Assembly: GCF_000301055.1 (NCBI RefSeq)
Contig: NZ_JH932301.1
Span: forward strand, 421,212-485,211
DNA: 64,000 nucleotides
Direction of reading: 5' to 3'
Source: Falseniella ignava CCUG 37419
Lineage (GTDB): Bacteria; Bacillota; Bacilli; Lactobacillales; Aerococcaceae
The position numbers and the translations under genes are program-made. Below the pieces are notes generated by a model. The model ran no database searches, had not been told where the DNA came from, and saw nothing but the letters and a program-made list of their open reading frames with translations. The stretch's first letter is position 1, and each line of letters opens with the position of its first letter. Positions 1-8,325 of this stretch are shown here, piece by piece.

Positions 1-48
1 AATTTTGGCATCTGAGCATGTAATCTAATTACCATCCAAACCACACTT

Positions 49-95
49 CCAACATACTAAAATCAATCTATCCCTTACCCCCAACACATGTTGAG
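49..95. repeat. Dispersed intergenic repeat, copy A
   Basis: This 47-bp stretch, from CCAACATACTAAAATC to ACACATGTTGAG, is repeated base for base at 21653-21699. The segment ACATGTTGAGACGGTA at 86-101 also recurs at 4142-4157. Looser relatives lie near 2105-2258 and 3170-3300. All copies are between genes, most next to decayed ones. I read it as a degenerate dispersed element of unknown type; no transposase is attached. Confidence 0.7.
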
Positions 96-192
96 ACGGT
101 AGTATTGATGACAAGGAGTGTTTAGATTTTTAGCATAATAATATGAAACAGAAGCAATAAATGCCAAAGTAGTACATTATCATGGAGGACCA

Positions 193-687
193 ATGAAAAA
201 AGACCTATTTAATGAATTTAAAATAATATGTGTACATTTAAACAATGTTGGAATTGTGCCAACTTTAATGGGGTCCTTGGGTTTAGAGTTTATCTCAAAA
301 ACTTCTTGGGAACCATCAGATATAGACATTCATGTTCCAGGTGATCCAAGAGGATGGGAGGCTCCTGACCAGCTTAGAATTTATAATTGGGGTACAATAT
401 CCAAAGTCATGGAAGACCTAGGCTATGAATTAATAGACCTTCATGAACATGAATTTCAAAAAAATGGCCTTAGTGTAGAGTATGGCACCATTGATTCCCT
501 ATACGACTTTGCTGGAATAAGAGTATCAGACCTAGACCTTATTCAAGTAGATGGTATAACGTTTCGTCTCCCCAACCTAAGGCAGTTTTTAAAAATCTAT
601 CAAGCATCTTCAAAGGATTCTTATAGAAATGACAATAATAACAACAAAGATTTTAAGAAAATTGATTTTTTGAAAAAGCATATATAG
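193..687 (+). CDS. Nucleotidyltransferase-like hypothetical protein
   Basis: A 164-residue soluble protein behind a good ribosome site (TGGAGG, 5 bases before ATG). Near residues 26-48 it reads GSLGLEFISKT followed by DIDIHVPGD, which resembles the GS...DxD core of the minimal nucleotidyltransferase fold used by aminoglycoside nucleotidyltransferases and MNT-type antitoxins. No second catalytic domain is visible. The C-terminus is rich in Asn and Lys. Close homologues are, as I recall, often labelled phosphoribosylanthranilate isomerase; nothing here supports that, since the sequence has no TIM-barrel pattern and is too short. It stands alone, with repeat DNA upstream and a gene-poor stretch downstream. 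The reading frame is secure; the function is inferred from one motif. Confidence 0.7.
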   Translation: MKKDLFNEFKIICVHLNNVGIVPTLMGSLGLEFISKTSWEPSDIDIHVPGDPRGWEAPDQLRIYNWGTISKVMEDLGYELIDLHEHEFQKNGLSVEYGTIDSLYDFAGIRVSDLDLIQVDGITFRLPNLRQFLKIYQASSKDSYRNDNNNNKDFKKIDFLKKHI

Positions 688-1103
688 TTAAGAGTTAATG
701 TTAGACAAGTATTTTTCCTAACCTTAAGTGGAGCTTTTACTTTTAAGTTAATATATATATAGCAAGTTATAAGGGAATTAAATAGAAATAAAAAGATAGC
801 AGTGGTAAAAAACCATCTTGTGTAGCAATGGGAAGGGGTTAGATAAGTGATTAAAAAAGAATATTTAACTAAAATAGAAATGTTATTTAATTTAAATTAT
901 TGGTATTATAAGTCCTTTTTAAATATATATCCTTTAGAAAAAGATATTTTAAAGGATTGAAAATCGCTTTTTGACCTAACGATCTAGAAAGTAGTCATCG
1001 TGAGTGAATAGCGCGAAATTAAATGAGATTATTGATTTAACTTGGTTTAAATCATTAATAAATATGAACAATTCGTTTGAAATTGCATAATAAGGAGGCG
1101 AAT
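688..1103. other. AT-rich intergenic stretch
   Basis: About 415 AT-rich bases between the nucleotidyltransferase-like gene and the rhuM remnants. I see no ORF with a ribosome site and no clean terminator. Short imperfect complementarity between CCTTTTTAAATATATA near 915 and GATATTTTAAAGGATT near 943 could form a weak hairpin. Confidence 0.5.
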
Positions 1104-2096
1104 ATGAGTGACGAATTCGGATAGCAACGGGGAAATCATCATCTACCAAAGTGAAGATGGAACTAGTAAATTAGACGTTAAACTTGAAGATGAAACCGTT
1201 TGGTTGACACAAGCACAACTCGTAGAATTATTTCAGTCTAGTAAAGCTAATGTTAATGAACATATAAAAAACATCTTCGATGAAGGAGAACTTGAAGAAA
1301 GTTCAACTGTTCGGGAATTCCGAATAGTTCGTCGAGAAGGAAGTCGAGATGTTGCTCGTAACATTAAACATTATAATCTGGATATGATTATCTCCCTTGG
1401 CTACCGCATCCAATCTAAAGTCGCTACGCACTTTCGTCGTTGGGCCACTGACCGTCTAAAAGAATACATCATTAAAGGATTCGCCCTAGATGATGAACGA
1501 CTTAAAGGTCAAGCAGGTGGCAATTATTGGAAAGAATTATTGGATCGTATCCGCGATATTCGCTCATCAGAAAAAGTCATGTACCGACAAGTCCTAGATT
1601 TATATGCAACGAGTGTTGATTATGATCTCAAGAACCAAGAATCTATCGCTTTCTTCAAGATGCAGCTCATGGGCATACAGCAGCTGAAGTGATTTATCAA
1701 AGAGCGGATGCAAACCAACCTTTTATGGGACTGACTACCTTTGCAGGTGCCATTCCGACTCTGAAAGATATTCAAGTGGCTAAGAACTACTTAAAGGAAG
1801 ATGAATTAAAAATTTTGAACAACTTAGTTTCTGGGTACTTTGATTTTGCTGAGGTTCAAGCTATACAACATAATCCCATGCATATGAGTGATTACGTTGA
1901 CCATTTGGATCGTGTCCTCAGTGTGACTGGCCGACCTGTCCTGCAATCCGCAGGCAAGATCAGTCACCAACAGGCCATGGATAAAGCGAAGAAAGAGTAT
2001 CGTGAGTATCAAAAGAATACTTTGTCGTCAGTGGAAGAGGATTATTTGCAGACAATTAAAGCACTGGAGCAAGAGGTCAAGAATGAAGGTAAATAA
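1104..2096 (+). pseudogene. rhuM: RhuM-family protein, frameshifted (copy 1)
   Basis: RhuM proteins are widespread island-borne proteins of unclear function, first named from a Salmonella pathogenicity island. The N-terminal part (EIIIYQSEDG, DETVWLTQAQL, REFRIVRREGSRDVAR, HYNLDMIISLGYRIQS) and the C-terminal part (IYQRADA, MGLTTFAG, YFDFAE) both match the family but are in different frames. The break lies near 1660, just before codons that read AHGHTAAEVIYQRA in the second frame; the expected segment resembling TVQNKMHW has gone, so a deletion caused the shift. The start is also damaged: ATG 1104 follows AAGGAGG ideally but hits TAG after six codons, while the coding frame begins with GTG 1108. 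Two in-frame ORFs result, 1108-1692 and 1689-2096. Probably inactive. Confidence 0.82.
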
Positions 2097-2104
2097 TAAT
2101 CTCG

Positions 2105-2258
2105 CCAACCATACTCCCTATCCACCATACCAAGAACAATCCAACTCCTATACTCGACATATATGGAGACATGCGCTGTCTTAACGAAGTCGAGCGCAAG
2201 CGAAGACTAAGTTTAGACGCGAAGTCGGTCTGCGACGATAGGAGCAGAGCATCCTTAA
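2105..2258. repeat. Dispersed intergenic element, divergent copy B
   Basis: This non-coding stretch between the two rhuM remnants shares CTATCCACCATA with the region at 3180 and the theme CCAA...CAATCC...ACATATATGGAG with the ACATGTTGAG copies at 86 and 4142. The match is loose, so membership in the family is an inference. Confidence 0.35.
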
Positions 2259-3082
2259 GAATCAACTATCCGGAAATTCCGGATAGTTCAAACAGAAGGC
2301 TCTCGTCAGGTAGCTCGTAACACCTTGCACTATAATCTTCAAATGATAATTGCTGTAGGTTTCAAGGTTAATTCAGAACGCGCAGTCCAATTTCGTAAAT
2401 GGGTGAATCAAATTACAAAGGATTATACGATCAGAGGGTGAGTCATGGATGATGAACGACTGAAACGCGGCACCTTTCTGATAGATAAATATTTCGATGA
2501 GCAGTTAGAACGTATTCGAGAAATTCGCGCAAGCGAAAGAAAGTTTTATCAAAAAGTAACTGATTTGTATGCTACAGCCATTGATTACGACAGAAATTCC
2601 GCGACAACACGACGATTTTACGCTTCCGTTCAAAAAAAATGCATTACGCAGTTCATGGGCACACAGCAGCTGAATTGATTGTAGAAAGAGCAAATCACTC
2701 CAGAAAGCATATGAATTAACGGACTTGGTCGGATGCGCCTGACGGAAAGATTAAGAAAAGTGATGTAACGATTGCCAAAAACTACTTAAGTCAAAGTGAA
2801 ATAAAACAACTAAATCGTATGGTAACGGCGTACTTGGATTTTGCTGAGACTATGACATTAAGGCATATCCCACTTACCATGCAAGACTGGGAGAAAAGAC
2901 TTAACAGTTTTATTGAAATGTTCGAATACGGCATTTTACAAGATGCAGGGAAAGTATCAGCTGAAATCGCTAAAATTCATGCTGAAACAGAATTTGAAAA
3001 ATATCGTGTGATTCAGAACCAACTATTTGTGTTAGATTTTGATAAATATTTATTGGAATTGGAAAATAAAAGGAAGGATTAA
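2259..3082 (+). pseudogene. RhuM-family protein, truncated and broken (copy 2)
   Basis: A second rhuM-like gene without its N-terminal third. It enters at ESTIRKFRIVQTEGSRQVAR and continues HYNLQMIIAVGFKVNSERAV. A TGA at 2440-2442 replaces the Trp expected in RGWVMDDERL. A one-base deletion in an A8 run near 2632 then throws the frame; the shifted frame reads MHYAVHGHTAAELIVERAN. A further lesion follows near 2700, where GLTT should be. The 3' part (2819-3082; YLDFAETMTLRHIPLTMQDW) is intact in frame. The two copies diverge clearly from each other, so they are separate acquisitions or an old duplication rather than a recent tandem copy. Confidence 0.85.
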
Positions 3083-3581
3083 TGGGATTATTTTCGGTTG
3101 TTTTAGAATATGTAGTTTTTTAAATCAATAGTGGTTGAAGCGAAGGTTGACAGCAAATGGATCTTCAAACAAAACCACCTATCCACCATAACCAAATCAA
3201 TCCATAGCTTAAGGTTGATACATGTGGAGGCAGTGGCATTACTTATGAGAAGTGAGGAAATGATTCGTGACAGCGAACTGCTGAGTGTGTAATATTGATA
3301 AAAAACTAAGTTAAAAATCATATAAGAACGAGGTTTCTTGGCGTTTATTGCATGAGAGAGTTTTAGCATTATAAAAAGAAACGAATGAACTTCAGCCATA
3401 AAATTCCCGACCAAATCGGAATTCGATTCCAGATTAGTCGATTTAATGCTTGATTATGCAACAAAAATTTTACGGATAATATTAAAGATGAAATCATTTC
3501 ATAGAGCTTATTAATTAATCATTTATTATAGTGTAGTGAAAATAGAACTTATTTATTAATTATTCTAATTGGGAGGAATAA
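3083..3581. other. Non-coding stretch with dispersed repeat copy C
   Basis: About 500 bases with no convincing gene on either strand. Positions 3178-3260 carry a degenerate copy of the dispersed element (CCTATCCACCATAACC, AATCAATCC, ACATGTGGAGGC, GGCATTACTTATGAG). The rest is AT-rich; the last 60 bases hold the ribosome site (GGGAGGAATAA) of the acetyltransferase gene that follows. Confidence 0.45.
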
Positions 3582-4031
3582 ATGAAATTAGCTCAAATTA
3601 CAGAGAAAAATATTTATGATGTAATGGCCTTGAGACTTAAGAATAATCAAGAAACTTTTGTAAGAGATCCACAGTTTTCCTTAGCGGAGAGTTATTACTA
3701 CCGAGATGATGATACTGTGCTCTTATTCGCTTTAGAAGAAGAGGGCAAGGTTGTCGGATTTTTGTCTCTAATTACTGAAATCGAAGAAAAGACCGTTTAT
3801 ATTTGGAGAATTGTTATAGGAGATCAATTCCAGTCCAAAGGATATGGAAGAAAAGCTCTAAGAAGCATTGAAGATTATGTACGTAGCCTTGAGGGATACG
3901 AAAAAATTGTATCGGATTATGTGATGAATAATGTGGCTATGAAGCATCTATTAGAATCTGAAGGATATATTGAGACTGGAAAGCAAGAAGAGTGGAATGA
4001 AATCATAATGACTAAAAGACTAGAGAGATAA
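3582..4031 (+). CDS. GNAT-family N-acetyltransferase
   Basis: A 149-residue protein of typical single-domain GNAT length, which would transfer an acetyl group from acetyl-CoA to an amine. The acetyl-CoA loop is visible as IGDQFQSKGYGRKALRSIE (near residues 83-101; the Q-x-x-G-x-G/A pattern appears as QSKGYG), preceded by the strand EKTVYIWRIVI and followed by NNVAMKHLLESEGYIETG, the usual ending where an Asn and a hydrophobic helix close the fold. The start is fixed by GGGAGG 6 bases upstream. It stands alone between repeat-rich spacers, so the substrate cannot be read from context. Confidence 0.88.
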   Translation: MKLAQITEKNIYDVMALRLKNNQETFVRDPQFSLAESYYYRDDDTVLLFALEEEGKVVGFLSLITEIEEKTVYIWRIVIGDQFQSKGYGRKALRSIEDYVRSLEGYEKIVSDYVMNNVAMKHLLESEGYIETGKQEEWNEIIMTKRLER

Positions 4032-4141
4032 AATAGCATAATTTTTATTTGATTGGAATTGAAAAATAGTGTGACTACTTCAAATTGTTGATATAGTAAT
4101 TTTTTTAGGCTTAGTTTCTTATGACCAATAAGCTAGAAATT

Positions 4142-4310
4142 ACATGTTGAGACGGTATATTACTTACAGTGAATGAAACGAAACAGCGAACAATTACGTA
4201 GACCTGTGAGATAGCTGTCGAATGCTTTAGCCGCAGAAACGTAGTGACGTACGGATCTAATGCGCGAAATGGAGCTAGAGAAATGATACGACGAATTGAG
4301 GTGAAAGTTT
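4142..4310. repeat. Dispersed intergenic element, copy D
   Basis: ACATGTTGAGACGGTA at 4142-4157 is identical to 86-101. The following 150 bases (TATTACTTACAGTGAATG, then several GCGA/AACG motifs) are non-coding and lie directly before a decayed regulator gene. Confidence 0.5.
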
Positions 4311-4330
4311 TTTAAAACTATCAGCTTTAA

Positions 4331-4663
4331 AAAGAGTATGCAGATTATGAACTAGGTGTTAAGGATTTTATCAATAAATCCGTTGAAATTGATGAATTAG
4401 TTAAACGACTTAAAGCAGCTAAACTTGGAATGAGTACATCGCGACCAAAGAAAATTCTTGATCGTCTAACACCTCGAGAGATTGAATTATTGCAAAAGCT
4501 CGTCCAGAGTCAAAGCATGAAAGAGCTAGCCAAAGAATTGTATATTAGCGAACGAACTTTATAGAATCATTTAACGAATATTTATAGTAAGTTGGATGCC
4601 AGTAACTTAATCGAAGCCTATAATAAGGCCATGGAATTGGGCTATATTAATCCAGTGATGTAA
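4331..4663 (+). pseudogene. LuxR/NarL-type response regulator, 3' remnant
   Basis: Only the linker and output domain of a two-component response regulator survive. The text reads YELGVKDFINKSVEIDELV (the end of a receiver domain, where the Lys-Ser pair of GAxGYLxKxxxxxEL-type regulators sits), then a LuxR-type helix-turn-helix: LTPREIELLQKLVQ, SMKELAKELYISERTL, NHLTNIYSKL. A TAG at 4561-4563 interrupts the recognition helix between ERTL and NHLTNIYSKL, where the family has V-x-x-H. The phosphoacceptor domain is missing and no start codon or partner kinase remains. It is therefore dead. Confidence 0.85.
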
Positions 4664-4684
4664 TTATTAAAGGGGGGATCAACT

Positions 4685-4903
4685 ATGAAAAATACAGGTA
4701 AATGTCCAAAATGCGGGGAATCCGATTTGATTTATGTTCCAGGTTCTGTCGCCTATGGTGTGGGTAATAATATTATGATAGGATTGACCACACTATCTGC
4801 TGTCCGGGTGAATCGCTATGTATGTGCAACATGTGGCTTTACTGAAGAGTGGATAAATTTAGAAGATATTGCTAAGGTTCAGAAGGCCTATAAGCGTCCA
4901 TAA
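4685..4903 (+). CDS. Small zinc-ribbon protein
   Basis: A 72-residue protein with two CxxC knuckles, CPKC (near residues 8-11) and CATC (near 53-56), which together would bind one zinc ion. The first is followed by GESDLIYVPG and the second by GFTEEWINLEDI. This is the layout of small stand-alone zinc-ribbon proteins of Firmicutes whose partner is unknown. The start follows AAAGGGGGG by 7 bases. It lies 21 bases after the dead LuxR remnant and faces the XRE gene on the other strand. Confidence 0.8.
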   Translation: MKNTGKCPKCGESDLIYVPGSVAYGVGNNIMIGLTTLSAVRVNRYVCATCGFTEEWINLEDIAKVQKAYKRP

Positions 4904-4962
4904 ATATTAGAAAAAGGTTGTGAGTAAGATGATTCGACAAATAATCGAGGTCACTCTATTAA

Positions 4963-5379
4963 TTATTTTAGTTTATCTTTTTGCTTCCTATCTAAATATT
5001 TGTATACACAGTAAAATACGATGGCTGTAATCAACTCAGTGACTATATTGAATTTTATCCCTAACAAATTGTTGAGAATTAAAGTTATTCCAAAAAATGA
5101 GATGATAAATAAAGGTAGCTCAATATACCATTTTAAGATAAAACGGCCCCTATTTACTTCCTTGTCCAATTGACCTGTCATTTCTACATCTCCTTTCAAT
5201 AGATAGTCAAGAGAAACTGAAAAGTGATCAGAAATTTGAACCAAGGTTGTTATATCTGGGTAAGATGCTTTAGTTTCCCATTTCGAAATAGAACTCCTTG
5301 AAACTTTTAAAATATCAGCTAAGTCCTGCTGTGTTAAATTCTGATTTTTTCTAAGCTCTTTAATTTTTGATGCAAACAT
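4963..5379 (-). CDS. XRE-family regulator with C-terminal membrane anchor
   Basis: A 138-residue protein. Residues 1-60 form a classic Cro/C1 helix-turn-helix: IKELRKNQNLTQQDLADIL then KVSRSSISKWETKASYPDI and LDYLLKGD. The C-terminal half has two probable membrane helices (WYIELPLFIISFFGITLIL and ITAIVFYCVYKYL). Membrane-tethered XRE regulators of this size are common in Firmicutes, usually next to an effector or membrane gene they control; here the convergent zinc-ribbon gene is the nearest neighbour. GGAGGGG precedes the ATG. What it senses is unknown. Confidence 0.85.
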   Translation of the reverse strand: MFASKIKELRKNQNLTQQDLADILKVSRSSISKWETKASYPDITTLVQISDHFSVSLDYLLKGDVEMTGQLDKEVNRGRFILKWYIELPLFIISFFGITLILNNLLGIKFNIVTELITAIVFYCVYKYLDRKQKDKLK

Positions 5380-5575
5380 TTTTCCCCTCCATGATTTTAT
5401 CTTACAAGATTAACAAATTATATTGTGTTCTTCTCTTTCACAAAGCTTGATGTGAAGAGAATTCACATGTATTAAATAATAAAATGAATAATGATAATTT
5501 AAAATACTCAGAATCAAATAGATGAGATCCACCTAGACCTATTGAAGTAAAGTATATACATTTTTACTCTTTAAA

Positions 5576-5674
5576 ACGATGAATTTCAATAATTATTGCA
5601 ATTCATCGTAAGCAAAAAATTTTCTATAGAATAAAATCAGTTTGCAGAGCTGAATAGAATAGCAATTCATTGTA
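5576..5674 (+). promoter_or_regulatory. Repeated palindromic half-sites upstream of a VbhA-like remnant
   Basis: ACGATGAATT (5576-5585) and AATTCATCGT (5600-5609) form a near-perfect inverted repeat whose middle, CAATAA/TTATTG, is also palindromic. A third related half-site, GCAATTCATTGTA, lies at 5662-5674, just ahead of the ribosome site. The spacing and orientation recall an autoregulated toxin-antitoxin operator and resemble the arrangement before the two Fic genes in this window, though the sequence differs. Confidence 0.55.
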
Positions 5675-5704
5675 CAATTAAATTGAAAAAAGCGAGGAGA
5701 TATT

Positions 5705-5908
5705 ATGGAGATTGATTCCAAATTAATTTCTGTTGATGAAAGTCAGAAAAGTATTATGGGTGTAAAATTTAATTCTGATAAGAAATATCGTGCTGCCGTA
5801 TACACTATTTCATCTAATATGATTGAGGGATGGAACCCAACAAGAGATGATGTTAGGTAGTTAAAAAGCGAACCGATGAGGTTTTTGATAAATATGGAGA
5901 AGAATAGA
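5705..5908 (+). pseudogene. VbhA-like Fic antitoxin remnant
   Basis: After GCGAGGAGA and ATG 5705 the frame encodes 51 residues, ending at TAG 5858. The protein contains SSNMIEGW, which fits the S-x-x-x-E-G inhibitory helix of Fic antitoxins (VbhA type), set in the context RAAVYTISSNMIEGWNPT that resembles the VbhA family. After the TAG, a frame shifted by one base continues KKRTDEVFDKYGEE and stops at 5908, so the gene has both a nonsense codon and a frameshift. No Fic toxin follows; the next bases to about 6050 are unreadable remnants. Assignment to the antitoxin family rests on a short motif. Confidence 0.5.
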
Positions 5909-6104
5909 TGAAGATAAATATATTCAGAAAAGTGTACTAACAGCTTAAATGATTTTTTGAATGAGTCAATGAGTAAAGCTACAGAATGGATCATAAAACA
6001 TGGGTCTAGAAGTGCTAGTAAGAATAATTAAAAAATGAATGTGAGGCATTTAATACGAGCTAAGTAGGCTATGTTGAAAATGATAGAAATTTATAGGAGG
6101 AACT

Positions 6105-6854
6105 ATGATAATAGATAGTTATGATAAAGATACAGAGCCAGTTATAAGTCTAAAAGACTTTTATGGAGAAAAGAAAAACATCGTAGATAAATGCTTGATA
6201 ATATTTTCGAAAAGCCTGTTAGAATATTTACTTGATAACTTTGAATGCCAAGAAATTGGCAATATAGAGTCTGTAAATGGATCGAGGGCAGTATACAAGA
6301 GCACCTTTGAAGGTCAAGAATTTGCCTTTTATCTTACGATGATGGGTTCAGCCCTTGCATCAACAGATTGTGTCGAAGTTAATTGGCTTACAGGTGCTAA
6401 CAAATTTATTATGTTTGGATCTTGTGGTAGTCTCGATAAGGAACAGACTTTTGGCAAGTATATTATACCTACAGAGGCTTATCGAGGAGAAGGGGCGTCT
6501 TATTATTATGCTGCTCCTTCAGATTACCTGGATATCAAAAACCATAATGAGCTTGAAGAATTTTTTATCAAAGAAAAAGCACCCTATACTAAGGGAAAGG
6601 TCTGGACGACAGATGTGATGCTTCGTGAGACTCGTGGGCTTGTCTCAAAGAGAAAGTCGGAGGGTTGTATTGCCGTCGAAATGGAGCTGGCTGGTGTACA
6701 GGCAGCCTGTGATTTTTACGGACTAGAACTGTACAACTTCCTTGAAGCAGGAGATGTTTTAAATGAGAGATCTTATGAAGTTGAGGGACTCCATAGTGCC
6801 AACCATGATCTTGGAAAGTTGTACCTGGCTTTAAAATTATTAAAAGAAATATAG
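6105..6854 (+). CDS. Nucleoside phosphorylase family protein
   Basis: A 249-residue protein of the PNP/UDP phosphorylase family, which splits nucleosides with phosphate into a base and ribose 1-phosphate. Family marks are the phosphate loop MFGSCGSLDKE (near residues 105-115), the upstream strand YLTMMGSALASTD, and IAVEMELAGVQAACDFYG (near 190-207), where VEMEL supplies the ribose-binding Met-Glu. A late Asp (AGDVL, near 216) sits where purine-specific enzymes place the base-binding residue. RBS AGGAGG is 5 bases before the ATG. It is a single gene, away from other nucleoside genes, so substrate specificity is open. Confidence 0.85.
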   Translation: MIIDSYDKDTEPVISLKDFYGEKKNIVDKCLIIFSKSLLEYLLDNFECQEIGNIESVNGSRAVYKSTFEGQEFAFYLTMMGSALASTDCVEVNWLTGANKFIMFGSCGSLDKEQTFGKYIIPTEAYRGEGASYYYAAPSDYLDIKNHNELEEFFIKEKAPYTKGKVWTTDVMLRETRGLVSKRKSEGCIAVEMELAGVQAACDFYGLELYNFLEAGDVLNERSYEVEGLHSANHDLGKLYLALKLLKEI

Positions 6855-6989
6855 GATAGATAATTAAAGAGAATAGATTTGGAATCTTTATATTTCAATA
6901 AAACTTAGCTAGTTCTATACTCTTTGCAAAAGACTCACTCAATACAAGTGAGTATGTTTATGGTGATAGAAGATTGATAGTATGTTAAT

Positions 6990-7087
6990 CTCGCCATTTT
7001 TGATTACTCATAGCCAAATTCATCTAAATGGCGAGTTTTATCTCGCCGATATTGTTTTATATACGCCAAATGTGGTATAATGGCGAG
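6990..7087 (+). promoter_or_regulatory. Promoter and duplicated operator of the first fic gene
   Basis: Two 46-bp elements, 6990-7035 and 7042-7087, each begin CTCGCC, carry GCCAAAT at the same internal position, and end AATGGCGAG. They start exactly 52 bp apart, about five helical turns. The second one contains the promoter: TTGTTT (7052-7057), 17-18 bases of spacer, TATAAT (7076-7081). A repressor bound there would block RNA polymerase. The gene product itself has a C-terminal winged helix, so autorepression is the simplest model. Confidence 0.75.
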
Positions 7088-7104
7088 AAGGGTGGTGATA
7101 GTTC

Positions 7105-8148
7105 ATGAGGGAATTTAATTATTCAAAATTACTTAGTTTAAATATTCCAGCAACGATGTATGATCTAATATCAAAAATATATGAGTATAAGGGAAAACAA
7201 GAACTGTATGTAGCTAATTTCCCGGATGTACTGGAAAAAATGGTAGAAGTCGCTAAAATTCAATCAACAAAATCATCAAATGCAATTGAAGGAATTTCTA
7301 CCAATGATAGTCGATTAGAAGAATTGATGAATAAAAAAAGTCAGCCCAGAAATAGAAATGAAGAAGAAATCTATGGGTATAGAGAAGTACTCGATATCAT
7401 TCATGAAAACTATGAGAACATTAAACTTACAAAAAATAATATTTTGACCTTACACAACAGATTATATTCTTACTCAGGGGAAAGTCATAAAGGGAAATTT
7501 AAGAGGATGGATAATAGTATCGTTGAAACTAACGAACTTGGAGAGAAAAGAATAAGATTTCAGCCTGTATCAGCGTTTGAAACAGAATATTATATTGATA
7601 AAATGATCAGTGCTTACGATGAAGCTATCAGTTTAAACATACCACCATTGTTACTAATTCCAGTTGTAGTTCATGATTTTTTATGTATTCACCCCTTTTC
7701 TGATGGGAATGGGAGAATGTCTAGGTTGCTAACACTACTACTTCTTTATCAAAATGGTTTTTTTGTAGGAAAATATATTTCTTTAGAAATGATTATCGAA
7801 GATACGAAAGATTTGTATTATGAAGAGTTACAAGCTTCAAGTGAAAATTGGCACTCAGGATATAACGACGAGTTACCATTTATAAAATTTATGTTATCAA
7901 TCATTTATAAAGCATATAGTGAATGTGATGAAAGATTTAAGATCATCGGAGAGAAATCACTGACATCCGCAGAAAGAGTGATGAAGGTATTTGAAAATTC
8001 CTTAGAAGCGCTATCCAAATCAGATATTGTTATACTTTGTCCGGATATTTCAAAGAGAACCATTGAGAGAGCATTAAAAGAACTAAAAGATGGAGGATTA
8101 ATCAAACAAGTTGGCAGTGGAAGAGCGACGAAATATATTAGAGCTTAA
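7105..8148 (+). CDS. Fic-domain protein with C-terminal winged helix
   Basis: A 347-residue stand-alone Fic enzyme, which would attach AMP from ATP to a protein target. The catalytic loop HPFSDGNGRMSR (near residues 196-207) is complete, with the catalytic His and the Asn-Gly-Arg that hold ATP. The autoinhibitory helix is on the same chain: SSNAIEGIS near residue 60 fits S-x-x-x-E-G, a class II arrangement in which activity is restrained until the helix moves. Residues from about 285 onward (SAERVMKVFENS, ISKRTIERALKELKDGGLI, GSGRATKYIRA) form a winged helix. The upstream DNA carries a duplicated operator, so self-regulation is likely. The ribosome site is weak (GGTGG). Confidence 0.92.
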   Translation: MREFNYSKLLSLNIPATMYDLISKIYEYKGKQELYVANFPDVLEKMVEVAKIQSTKSSNAIEGISTNDSRLEELMNKKSQPRNRNEEEIYGYREVLDIIHENYENIKLTKNNILTLHNRLYSYSGESHKGKFKRMDNSIVETNELGEKRIRFQPVSAFETEYYIDKMISAYDEAISLNIPPLLLIPVVVHDFLCIHPFSDGNGRMSRLLTLLLLYQNGFFVGKYISLEMIIEDTKDLYYEELQASSENWHSGYNDELPFIKFMLSIIYKAYSECDERFKIIGEKSLTSAERVMKVFENSLEALSKSDIVILCPDISKRTIERALKELKDGGLIKQVGSGRATKYIRA

Positions 8149-8325
8149 GATTATTAGCATCTACAAAAGTAGGTGCTTTTCTTATACCTAATTTCAGAAG
8201 GTGGCAAAATAGGTATTTTAAATTTAATAATTGCCCCAAGCAAATTGTTTGATGTTCATCCAATACAATCATACAGTTAATTAGAAAGAATGACGAACAT
8301 CCGATAGGAAAGAGAGGAATAAAAA

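Noticed and set aside
193-687. Phosphoribosylanthranilate isomerase
   Set aside because: The protein is too short and has no TrpF motifs; the GS...DID pattern points to a nucleotidyltransferase-like fold instead.
2560-2720. Programmed frameshift in rhuM copy 2 at the A8 run
   Set aside because: A -1 slip would restore the next segment, but an upstream in-frame TGA, a missing N-terminus and another lesion near 2700 show it is a plain pseudogene.
4930-5030. Small hydrophobic ORF (MIRQIIEVTLLIILVYLFAS) on the plus strand
   Set aside because: It overlaps the 3' end of the XRE gene on the other strand and has a poor ribosome site; the hydrophobicity mirrors the antisense membrane helices.
8149-8325. 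Terminator or riboswitch between the first fic gene and the VOC gene
   Set aside because: AAAAGTAGGTGCTTTT is only a short weak hairpin and no conserved aptamer words are visible.
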